Assembly (NCBI GenBank): GCA_027186245.1
Contig: CP114482.1
Coordinates: 439,001-503,000 of the forward strand
Reading direction: 5' to 3'
From: Coriaria nepalensis
Taxonomy: Eukaryota; Streptophyta; Magnoliopsida; Cucurbitales; Coriariaceae
DNA: 64,000 nt
This document shows positions 13,100-23,909 of this stretch, in pieces (the stretch's first letter is position 1; every line of letters begins with the position of its first letter). A model generated the notes under the pieces. The model was not told where the DNA came from. It saw only the letters and a program-made list of their open reading frames with translations, and did no database searches. A program made the position numbers and the translations under genes.

Positions 13100-16000
13100 T
13101 CAAGCAAGAGCATTTGCCTGTATTTTGATCAACTTTGCGTACAACCTATTTTGGAGAAGCAGCTCCTCATGATTACCAATCTACATGTACAAGGATCTGA
13201 ACTCAGTTTGAAGGATAACTTGAAAAAAAATTATAAACTTGCCGGCCCTTTTCCATTTTGTTGGAATATAGGAGTAATTTATGTGTATTAATTAATAAAG
13301 ATTATCTTTTCCTTCTTCATAGGATTATGCTAGCAAGATTATAGGCATGCCTAACTAACTCCATAATTCTAGGGATTCCTATATATTTCTCATTGATTAC
13401 TCCTAGGGTTGTATATAGCCTATTTATATTGATTAGTTTCTATAGAGAATAGTAAGATGAATAGAATTCTCCTTTTTCTCCATCATTTGTGACACATTTC
13501 ATTCCTTCTAATTCAGGATATGTATATCCCAGAAACTAAGTATGCAGTTAGTTTTACATAAAGACTAACCTCAACAACTTGGCCACGGTTCATTACAATT
13601 ATTGTATCAGCAGCTTTTATGGTAGAGAGCCTGCAAAATGTTAAGTCAAACTAACTGAATCATTCTATAGAAAGGGCAGGAAGAGAGATAGAGAGAGGAG
13701 ATTCTGACATTTACCTATGTGCAATGACAATGACAGTTCTTTGTCCTCTGTTTCGATTTTTGTATGCATAAAGGACCTCCTAAAATAACACAGTAGAGCA
13801 ATGAATCAGAGAAACTCGAGAGACCCAGGTCTTGATTTATATAGTTTCTCTATTTTCCCCCACTAAGAAAAATTAAGGCAAGAGATACTGAATGTACAGT
13901 GTAAAAGTACTAACCTTGATATAATGCTCACTTCCAGAGTCTAGAGCACTTGTGGCTTCATCGAGGATTAGTATTGAAGGGTCTCTGAGAATGGCCCGAG
14001 AAATAGCAATTCGTTGCTTTTGTCCTCCGCTCAGTAGATTATCATCAACGAGGGTATCATAGCCATTTGGAAGGGATAAAATGAATTCATGAACACATGC
14101 CTGCTTTGCTGCCCATTCTATATCTTCTTGTTTAAAAGGCCTGACACAACCGTAGCTTATGTTCGACCTTATGTCTGTATGGAAGAGATGTGGTTCCTGT
14201 CTGAAAATGAAAATTAGACAGCAATTTTATAGCCGGAATTTCAAATTGTATTGGAATTATGTAGAGCTAACCTGTCGAACTAGTCCGATGTTATCTCTCA
14301 GCCACCTAACATTTAACTCTCTGAGAGGAAAACCGTCAATATAAATCTGGAATTCAGATGGACTCGAGCATTAGCTAATTAAACAGCACCCTGAAGATAT
14401 CATTTCGAAAGACAGACAGACAAACCATGACAAGGTACTACCCAGATGTCATAAGAGATGGTGATTAATAGAGTGGGAGACAGAAAGAGAGCAAAAAGCA
14501 GGGGAACTTTCATTTCAAGCTGCACAAGTAAGTGAAGCGTACCTGACCATTGATTGGTTCATATAAACGAAGCAAGAGATTGACTAATGTGCTTTTCCCA
14601 CTACCGCTTGGTCCAACCTAAGCAAAAATATAAAAATTGAGTGAATCCTTGTTTCATTAAGTTGCAGTGAAAGGAGGAATGAGAATGCACAAAGAAATAT
14701 GTTTCTTACAATTGCAACAACTTCATTCGGTTGTATAGTCATGTTTATGCATTCCAAAAGCGGTTCCTGTTCAAAAAACCATAGACAAGCAAATGACAAA
14801 GATTTGTCATTCAAGCTTGTCTATCACGTCTAAATATGTATTGTATTTCACTTTCATATGAAAATAGAATAACATGCCTGGTCAAGGGAGGTACTTTGAC
14901 TACATGAATGGTGAAAATTATGAAACACATTACAGGGGGGGAAGATAATTAACTAACCAAAAAATAATAATGCTCAAATTAAACGTTTTACCCTGGAAGG
15001 ATAATGGAAAGTTACATCGACAAACTGAATATGTCCTGTTACCCTCTGTAACTTCACTCCTGTATTGATAATTATGACTATTATATGTGAATCTGGTAAG
15101 TTTACAAACTAGCTGATCAAAGCTCCCAATCAAACAGAAAAGAAAACAATCAATTAGAAAGAAAAGTTGGAATTTGAGGCACAAATTGGTATGTTCGTCA
15201 TCAGTATTCAGTTGCTCATACATCATTCCTCCCTATTTGGAATTGAACACTCCAAACTTGAAGAGAGAGGACAGAAGTAATCTATCTCCTATTAGTTAAA
15301 CAAACCACCAACAACATACAAATATTGCACATCATTGGCAGCCTAAAGCCATTCTATGAATTAAAACATATTGATATATAGGTGACATCTTTAAATTAAA
15401 AGAATAGTAATCCATGTTTTTTGTTTAATTTGGAAGAAGGAGAACTTGCCTGGGGACAAGAATTGGTCACTTGCCATGAGATTAATTAACTTGAAGACCT
15501 TTTCATTAGCCGAAATTGACTGTAGCAATGATGATAAATTGTATGTGACTCTCCAGGTTGCATAAATCAGCCACTCGCAGTACAATACGTACTTGGTAAG
15601 TTGCTCGGCTGATGCATGGCCACTCATTATGCATATTCCTCCTAAAACCACTGCAAAAACCTGAATTGTGAGTTTAACAACATGTAAGTCACATTTTAGA
15701 TTTCAATTTAGGCTGTATAACAGAAGGTCAGTTCAAAAAGACATTGTTACATCACAATTTCCATACATCCAACAAAATGCTTTTGCCTGTGACAAAGGAT
15801 GAAATATGCATTTGACAATATCTCAATCCTAGACCATCACAAAACTCGCATAGAAGATCAAGATATATATGACCAGCCATCATGACATTATATGACCAGC
15901 CATTATGATATCAAGATATATTGTGATACGTTGAATGGATATGAGGCATACCTGAGTCGAACGATACAGAATATGGAAACTCATATTCCAGATTCCATAA

Positions 16001-18322
16001 GCCATACTTTCTCGAATATTTATAAAAGCCAACTTGTCCAGACAGTGCTTGTATCTAACACCAGAAAGGATGAAACAGGGCCTGATCATGATCTCATATA
16101 GCACAATAGGAAATGTATCCTTTTGGTATCAATTTTCCACGTTGCTTACAAAGTTGGCTGCCAAAATGGGGGCAAAATAAAAAACAAAAACAAGTATGGG
16201 ATGCTACAGGAAATCCTCACCTTTGAAGTTCTTTTCTCTCAGTCCCATAAACCCTGAGTGTGCTCACCAAAGAAAGTGATTCTTGTGCAACCTGCATACA
16301 TACAAGATGGAGGGTGGGAAGATAAACAAGCTTGGTGAACATACATTCACAAAGCAAGATTCTCACAAGCAATTTAGATTGGCATATAACCATACTTCAT
16401 TGGCACAAGCATTGAACTCTTGGGCTAAGTTTGCAGCTTTCATTTGGTACCTATCAAATACAGCAGCCTTTAGTATTCCTTCGACAGGAATCGAAGAGAT
16501 ATGAGGAAAAAATCAACTAACTATTTTATATTGTCTTCACTTGTAGTATCATAAAGCCCTCCCCGAAGACAACTTGCTCAAAGAAAACCAATTAACGAAG
16601 GCAAGTAGGGAAGAAGGTGCTCACTGGCCATAAACTAGAAAGATTGTTGATAGAATAGAGCATATCAGCAATGCAGATAAGGCAAGAGGCCAAGATAACA
16701 TCATCAAATTGATCAATGCACCAGTACCCTAACATATAAGATGTAGCAGTAATTTAGAAACTAGAAAACTAAAGGCACCTTGAATGAAAGAAAATATAGA
16801 TTAATATGAAGAACAACCTGAAGGGCATTGCGTGTTATCAAATGAATATCAGTTCCAATAACATTAGCTAATCGTTGACAATCTACCCCAAGCCTGCTTG
16901 TCAAATCCCCAACTGTCTCTTTGTCAAAAAAGGAAATATCCTACAATAATATGGATCACTTAATTCAACAAACTAGCAGAAAAAGAGTCCCCGTTTCTTA
17001 GAAAATCTGCCTAACAAAACATGCTTCAGAGATGTACATGGAACCTCATGCATTATATTGCTACCTAGACCAAACCTGGAAAACAATTGCTGAATATAGA
17101 GCTTCTCTGAGTTTCCTAACCTGCAAATAACACACATGAACCCCCTAGATATTGTTATACTCACTTTTGACAGAGTGATATTTTGATTAAACATAAAGAC
17201 CAATATACCAAAGAAATTTGAATATCACCCATATATAACGTTCTCTAACCAAGGAAGTAGACAGAACAACTCACAAGGATTGTATTTGCAATTCCAAAAC
17301 AACCACTACGCAGGCCACTGAAATCCAAGTGAAATAATGTTACCAACCATGCACCATTGTGATTCTAACATCAACTTAAATTTCCATTCCTTTAGTTACT
17401 GATTGCTAAACTATTCACATAAACAGCAAGCAAAAAGGCATACATTATCAATATTGTAAGCAATAAAGCTCAAAATAAGTCTAGTGTAAGAAATTTTACC
17501 TGCATATAGCAGAGGTGAAGCACAACATAACTAAGGCCTTCGAGTTCCTAGAGAAAACAACATTCTCGTGACTGTGTGCAGAGAAGATAGAAGCTGTCAA
17601 TATGCTTGGTATTGAGATCTCCGAGATCTGCAACCAGAAAAGGACCAATCCAAGAACAGAAAAATGGAGAACGAAGTAAGAAATCAATAATCAGAACATT
17701 AATGCACCGATCTTAAAAGCAATTCAACACAGGCATACTGCAATAGGCAAGGAGTAAGTAATTTGAATAGAACGTTTTAACTTCTTCCACCAATTATTTG
17801 AACAGTGCAAAACACCGAACCTCAATATGTAGAGAAAGAATATAAGAAATGACTGTAATATATCTTTTGAGCACGAACCGCAGCGATGATTAAAGCACCA
17901 AAGGCAACGAAGATGGTTAATCTGCATAAATAGTCATCTGATACTAGCTCCCACATTCGACAAAGAGCAACAAGAACTATAGACGGATTCGCAGCTTCGA
18001 CTTCAAACTGCTTGTGCTCGCGCAAGCTCCACCAATCACCACCTGGAAACACTGACCGCACAAATCCAAACAAGTTTTCAGAGAATCTGAAATCCTCGCC
18101 TCCATTATCGCTCTTCTTCGGAATGGAAGCGCAACTCTGGATTTGAACTCGGTAGTAGTTGAGCTCGATGCTATGTGAAGTACGAGAAACTGGAAATCGG
18201 AAATCGGTAGTGGAGTTGAAATTTAAATTTCGTGAACTTAATTGAGGAAAACGATTACGGTTAGGGGAGAAAGAGGAGAGAAGAATATGAAGATTCTGGA
18301 TATTACGAGAAGAGATGGCCAT
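13100..18322 (-). CDS. ABCB26: ABC transporter B family member 26-like (chloroplast TAP-type half transporter)
   Basis: A half-size ABC exporter predicted for the chloroplast envelope; the substrate in plants is not established. Exons on minus: 18322-17879, 17627-17500, 17317-17275, 17120-17076, 16940-16818, 16728-16625, 16450-16396, 16291-16221, 16054-15952, 15660-15450, 15059-14992, 14766-14710, 14617-14543, 14346-14272, 14196-13915, 13779-13715, 13630-13570, 13180-13100. They total 2091 nt = 696 aa plus stop, close to Arabidopsis ABCB26 (about 700 aa). The N-terminal 60 residues are Ser/Arg-rich like a transit peptide. A transmembrane domain with [34 protein letters not shown] and GTERKEL follows. 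The nucleotide-binding domain has Walker [10 protein letters not shown] (about 486-494), Q-loop LVRQEPHLF, signature LSGGQKQR (about 589), Walker [13 protein letters not shown] and the H-loop His (about 649), so the ATPase looks functional. Intron 10 appears to use a GC donor. Confidence 0.95.
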
Positions 18323-19614
18323 GGGAGAGTTTCAGAGTAGAGTGGTGAACTGAGAGGTTAAGTGGATAGATTTATTAGTAGGAGCTTGTCGTTTGCTAAC
18401 CGCCGATGAATTGAGCGACATGTCGTCCTGTATTCGGCCTCTATTTTGAAGTTTTGATGCTCAACAATTTGGCGCTCGAAATTTTTAGGTGAAATATTTA
18501 TGTTGTTAGTCTAACATCAAAATGCAACGAACCATATAATAATTGAATGCTAATTTATATTATAATTATATAATTATAACATGTTATAATTTAGCTCAAT
18601 CAATTTATTTAAGAATATCCAAGTGACAGCTCAATCTATGATAATTGTAAAATTATAAATTTTATATTAAGAACGAATTATTAAAATAATGTAAATGAAT
18701 TAAAAGTGAATTTGAAAGATCTCTCGATTTTCTGGCCATGTAAAAAAAGTATCAAAATAAATAGTCTATAAAAAAAAATTCTTAGCACTTTTAGCTCATG
18801 TCTTCTTTAATTCTTTTTTTTTTCAATTATAAAAACTAAACAAAATGGTGAAGTTACTAAAATAGCATCCCTATTGTCGTTAAATTTCCTTCTTAATGCA
18901 AAAATGGCATTTTCTTTTTCAACCGACGATTTTTTTTGTGCAAAATCAACTTCAATTTTCGTTCATTTTTTGAAGAATTCTTCATCGTCCTTCCATACTC
19001 AGATTCATGCTTCATTCATTCATGGGCAAACTATCTCTCTCTGATGTCATTCTTCTCTCTTCTTCGCAAGCTTCGCGCATCAAGCTCCATATTTATGTGT
19101 TCATGCTTTTCGTTACTCTTTCAAAGGTTGAATCATCATTTCAAATTGTTATTTGTTGTTATTTTCGTATTTTCGTTCTGTCTATATTGGAAAAAATAAA
19201 CTCATTTCTAGGTTCGATTAACATAGATCGATGAATCGATACGTTTCAATGTATACATTGAGCCATTGGGCAGAGTTGTCAGATAGTTTTTTAGGGTTCG
19301 ATCTTTGACTTGATGGCCTTAAGAAGCCTTTGGATTGTCTATAATTAAAAATCTTAACAGTTTGATCAGTGATTAAAAACCATTTAAACCATCGAACCAT
19401 CGATTTGTAAAAGATCAACGGTGCAATTGCTCTTTTAAGTGGACAATGACATTTTTAGGTTCGTTCAATGTCTCAAATGGTTCTAATAACCCATCAACCC
19501 GTCAATCTCTCTATGGGGAATAGAGAAATATTAAAGTATAATATTGAGAAAGAAAATGAAAGAGAAGATACGGTTGTGAGAACCTAATCAAGCAATTGCT
19601 AGTTCACAAACTCC
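18323..19614. other. Intergenic, promoter side of ABCB26; no gene seen
   Basis: The first few hundred bases should hold the ABCB26 promoter (minus direction). From 18500 the sequence is AT-rich with no convincing ORF; frames near 18936-19234 are pyrimidine-rich and show no family features. Confidence 0.5.
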
Positions 19615-20650
19615 TACTTATTCACCATCGGAGAACTTTATACTTTCATCTGGCATTTTAGAAGCATCATCTAATAATTTATCCATCCCATAAGAAAATA
19701 ACCTAGGAACAATTGGGCTCATATGTATTTAGCTTACAAGGTCAGAACGGCCAAATTTTTCACAAGTCCACAATTTATTATTACAAGTTATTCACCATCA
19801 TTAACATCATTCAATCAATGACAAAAATTCATTATACTAACACAAAACGAATCAACTAAATCACAAATTCGCAATACTAAAAAACTTAAAGAATTGAGAA
19901 AGCTTAGGAATATTTAGGAAAACATTAGTAATTATTGAACCATCTAAATACTGTTTAATGAGACACACATATTTTCCATAAAGGTCTCTTTGTAAGGGCT
20001 TTGACATGTGCTTCCTCACATGAGCAATTTCGACTTTAAGCTCTCTCTCAAACAACTCAGCAGCCAACTCTATCCTTTTATTTCTTAAGTTATTAATGTT
20101 GTTATATTGTCTCCAGTCAATATATGTCTAAAAGAGACATTTTACCATGTACCTGAGATAACGAGCCTTCAATTTCAGGATTACCATAGCATGAAATAAG
20201 TCAACATTAATGCATTATCCAAATAACTTAATGATTTCTTATATCTATGAAACCCATCTAATTTCTCAACATCTTGAAACGAATAAAAAATCATATTTGA
20301 AATGCAAGCATCATCTATATTATAGTTCATGACTTTCATAACTTCGTTGTCTTATGAGACACCAAGGGAAAAAAATAAGGTTTGAATTAGAATCTCGGTC
20401 GACATGAAAATAAAATTGAAGATTTGATAAACTCCTTTTACCTCCCTCTTCAAATTCGGTTATTTCTTTTATTCTAACAATTGGCCTATTTATATTCAAA
20501 TCAGACTTGTATGATATTGTGCAACTTCAACATTTGAGAATGCAAAGTCTTTTTAGGATGATTTGCTATTGCATAATAAATAACGTGAATACACAAACAG
20601 AGATAATGTGTCACAACAAATCAACCACCTGAGATATTTGGTAAATATTA
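19615..20650 (-). pseudogene. Left arm of inverted repeat: decayed NRPD2/NRPE2 (Pol IV/V second subunit) fragment
   Basis: On the minus strand this arm encodes, with interrupting stops, segments of the second-largest subunit of plant RNA polymerases IV and V, enzymes of RNA-directed DNA methylation. The clearest part is 20067-19861, with ELFERELKVEIAHVRKHMSK, LQRDLYGKYV and YLDGSIITN, matching the family's ELLERELKVHIAHARR, LQRDLYG and YLDASIITNG. Further on (about 19780-19740) comes NCGLVKNLA, from the family's DGENCGLVKN signature, and then FSYGMDKLLDDASKM (about 19700-19660). Upstream (about 20100-20460) are remnants matching LFFALGVSSDKEV and ARFLGYMVKCL. Frames are broken many times, so no functional polymerase subunit can be made. 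It is the mirror copy of 20652-21785. Confidence 0.78.
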
Positions 20651-20651
20651 A

Positions 20652-21785
20652 TTATATTTGACAAATGTCTCATTTAGTTGAGTTTATGTGTAATGTGTCC
20701 TTTCGCATATTCAAGTTATTTATCTCACAATAGCATATCATTGTAAAGAGACTTTAGATCTCAAAATATTGAAGTTGGACAATCTCATACAAGTTAGGGA
20801 TGAAGAGGAACAGGGTAATTGTTATAATAGAAGTAATAACTAATTTTGAAGAGAGAGGTAAAAGAAGTTGAACAAATCCTCAATGTTGTTTTCCTCTCAA
20901 CCAAGATTTTCATTTGGATATTATTTTTTGCTCTTGGTGTCTTATCGGACAAAAAAGTTATGAAAGTCATTGACTATAATGTTGATAATACACACATTTC
21001 GAATATCATCTTTACTTTCATTAAAGATGCCGATGAGAAATTAGATGGATATCTTAGAGGTAAAAAATCATTAAGTTATTTTGACAAAGTAGTTAAAGGC
21101 ACCATATTTCCACTTGGAGAATTTATTGAAGAATTCATTAGCCTTTACCTCTTTCCCTATATGATAATCCTAAAACTAAGTGCTCGTTATCTCAAGTACT
21201 AAAGGCTATTTCCCACTCTGATAGTATAAATTGTGCATGCAAGGAAGTGCATGTCAAAGCCGTTGCAAAAAGACTTTTATGGAGAACAGGTGTGTTCCAT
21301 TGAACATTATTTAGATAGTTCAATAATTACTAAGGTTTTCCTAGACATTCCTAAGCTTTCTCAATTCTTTAAGTTGTTTAGTATTGCGAATTTGGTGTTT
21401 AGCTGATTCGTTTAGTGTTAATATAATGAATTGTTTTCATTGAAAAAGTTTAATGGTATGTATACAAATTAAATGATGTTCATGATGGTGAATAAACTCT
21501 TAATAAGTTAGATGTCCTGAAATAAGATTTTCTCTATGCATGCATCCTTCTCATTGGGGGTAATGTATGTTTTCTTTCAACTCCATATGGTGAAAATTGT
21601 GGACCTATGAAGAATAAGGCCATTACTAGCCTTGTAAGCATAAATACACATGAGCCCCTAGTTCATATGTTGTTTTCTTATGGAATGGATAAATTAAATT
21701 AAGGGATATTCTTATGGAATAGATAAATTAAATTAGGGGATAATACTTCTAACACGCTAGACGAACAAGTATAAAGTTATAATTT
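20652..21785 (+). pseudogene. Right arm of inverted repeat: decayed NRPD2/NRPE2 fragment
   Basis: On the plus strand 20846-21202 stays open for 118 codons. It includes WILFFALGVLSDKKVMKVID, FIKDADEKLDGYLRGKKSLS, a version of KGTxFPxGExIEE, and LSARYLKY, in the order expected for NRPD2. After stops the same gene continues: FNNY/PKLSQFF matches the left arm at 21310-21380, and 21566-21660 reads CFLSTPYGENCG and NKAITSLVSINTHEPLVHML, matching the RPB2-family CFLSTPDGENCGLVKN block. A local duplication of about 38 bp occurs near 21670-21740. This arm keeps a stretch (about 21500-21580) that the left arm has lost. It is a pseudogene or gene fragment; an intact NRPD2 locus is expected elsewhere in the genome. 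Confidence 0.78.
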
Positions 21786-23909
21786 TTTAAAGTTCGATGA
21801 TTAGACACCCCAAAATAACAATCAATCTGTAAAGTAAGTAAAACGTTCTCTTATGATTAATGGTTCGAATATATAATATCATGTCAAGTTATACATCGAG
21901 TGGAATCAAAAAAGTATGTGTCTACCTAACTCGATGGATAACTCATATGATCTTACCCATCCAACCACCGAGTTATAGTGATCACGATGGCTCGATTTCA
22001 ATATTTAAGGTCGAGTTATCCATCAAGATTACTGTCACTTTGTGGTTCAATGTATGAGATTATGTCGAGTTATCCATCAAGTTATGTGGACAGAGACTTG
22101 TCAGACTACACTCGATGTCTCACTTGACATGAGTATACATTCGAACAGTTTGAATGTATTTTTCATAGGTTGTTTATCTAGCTTGACAGTTCGAAGAGGT
22201 GTCAAACCTTCGAACGTTGAAAAGACGAAAGCTCGAAAGCTCAATAAACCCCCTCGATTCGTTGAGCTTTGTAATTTCCCTACTCAGTCTCATTTTTAAA
22301 TAGACAATCCACAACGAAACAACCTCATCATCTACCAATTTATAACATTTTCAACATAGATTCATCCATTTGCCTAATTTTAGGGTATCATACATTCCAG
22401 TAACTTTCAGCCTTGTTCGCCATAAATTATGGTAACAAGGGCATCGATCTATCGATTCGTAAAATATGGTGTTGAGTGGTTAGATATTGACCCATTTCGA
22501 TAAGGATTTTGAGCTTTTTCGCCATGCAGAAGTTGCCGGGAGAAGAAAGTTAAATCGACATTCGAGTTCGACAAAGAAGACGAAAGAAGAAGGGAGAAAA
22601 TGAAAGTTTCCGAGGCAATCTTTTGTGTGTTAGAAGGATTTGGCGAAATAAATTGGGAAAACAAACACGCATGGAAGGTAATGTGTGCTAGAAATAAAGG
22701 GAAGTTGAAAGGTTTTTTTCCTTTATTTTGAATGATAATTAATGATAAGGGCATATGTGTAATTCAATATTTTACTTTTATTCTTTAGATTATGAAATGA
22801 TAAATAAGCTATTTGGTACTCAAATTTTAAATGTTGCTCTTTTATAACCCAAATTTTATTAGGTGGCTATTCTTATAAATTCTCACAAGTTTAAAATTGA
22901 TATTTATTTAATCCATCATGTTTTAGGATAATCGAATCAGTCAATTCATTACGATAACTAGTAATAAAAATATCATAAACAATCATAATACGACGAGTAA
23001 TTAAATCTTTTGAAAATCATTCACATCTTATAAGTGAGGTTTGTATTTAATATATTATAAATGAGATTTATACTTATTTAAATTTATGCTATTTTGAAAA
23101 AGATTTTTTGTAAATTCTCAAATTGTTAGGCCAGCTGCTAACCATAGGCCCTCTAATAGCTCTAATCAACCTGAAAAATCCAAAGGAAATGAGTGGATGA
23201 GTCTGATAGTGAGCTAGTTACTTTCACTATGAAGAACTATACATAGTATTGTTTTGCTTTGCTTTGCTTTTTTTTTCCCAACTAGTGAACTAGGGGTTGA
23301 TCTTATTTATAGTTTTATCAAGGACTAAATTATCATTTTTCTAAAAATCAAGCATGACGTGTCAATTGTCAAAGTTAGGTGTAAGAATGTATTTGATTCA
23401 TCAAGGCTACCAAGTACACGATGCATCGTCGATATGTATAATTATGGATTCATAAGACTAGTGTTATCACAACAAATGTACCATCTTCATAGTAGAAAGG
23501 TAAGCTCACTGTACTACTGCAGAATTCTTCATTTGCTAACTTCATGGTCGTAAGGAGTTTTTGCCAGCCATCACCCCAAGAACTCTTTCAAAGTTTTTCA
23601 TGCAGGAAAGATAGATCGAGGATATACGAATCGATTTTCATATCAAAGAACATCTTCTTCATAAAGGCTAAGCTAAGAAAATAATTTAAGAAAGGAATTA
23701 TTTTGAAGTGTATGCATATACATATACTAGTTTTTAACCCCTCAAGAAAGAAAACAATTTAATTTAAATTCAACACAATCTTAGAAAAGTTAGGGATTAA
23801 ATTATAATATTGGAAAAGTTAGTGGACAATGCCCTCCCTGCCCAAGTTGGATCCGGCCCTGGTTCTTCGAAAAGCAATTTCACAGCTGAAAAGCTCGTCT
23901 CCTTCTACA
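21786..23909. other. Intergenic stretch between the palindrome and GPAA1
   Basis: No gene seen. 21884-22085 contains several copies of a tcgagttatccatcaag-like motif. 22449-22754 is open on minus (101 codons) but shows only pyrimidine-rich low-complexity composition. 22755-23800 is AT-rich. The last 100 bases should hold the GPAA1 leader; an upstream in-frame ATG lies at 23829. Confidence 0.45.

Larger units (their letters stand above)
19615..21785. repeat. Palindromic inverted repeat of about 2.2 kb with almost no spacer
   Basis: The minus strand of 19615-20650 aligns with the plus strand of 20652-21785 over nearly the whole length. The centre (about 20637-20665) reads ttggtaaatat, a few bases, atatttgacaa, so the loop is only about 5-20 nt. 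Arms are diverged (roughly a quarter of positions by eye) and carry indels, so this is an old duplication, but pairing can be followed from centre to ends. No terminal inverted-repeat transposon motif or clear target-site duplication was seen at the outer ends. Confidence 0.85.

Noticed and set aside
20846..21202. The 118-codon ORF as an independent functional gene
   Set aside because: It is an internal slice of an NRPD2-like protein bounded by stops, with the downstream part of the same gene continuing out of frame.
19615..21785. The inverted repeat as a MITE or other DNA transposon
   Set aside because: Both arms align to NRPD2 coding sequence along most of their length, and no terminal motif or target-site duplication was found at the ends.
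22449..22754. 101-codon minus ORF
   Set aside because: Low-complexity Ser/Leu/Phe composition, no family motif, no splice or promoter context.
23829..23909. Upstream in-frame ATG as the GPAA1 start
   Set aside because: It would add 27 residues with no resemblance to the family N-terminus; 23910 gives the expected start.
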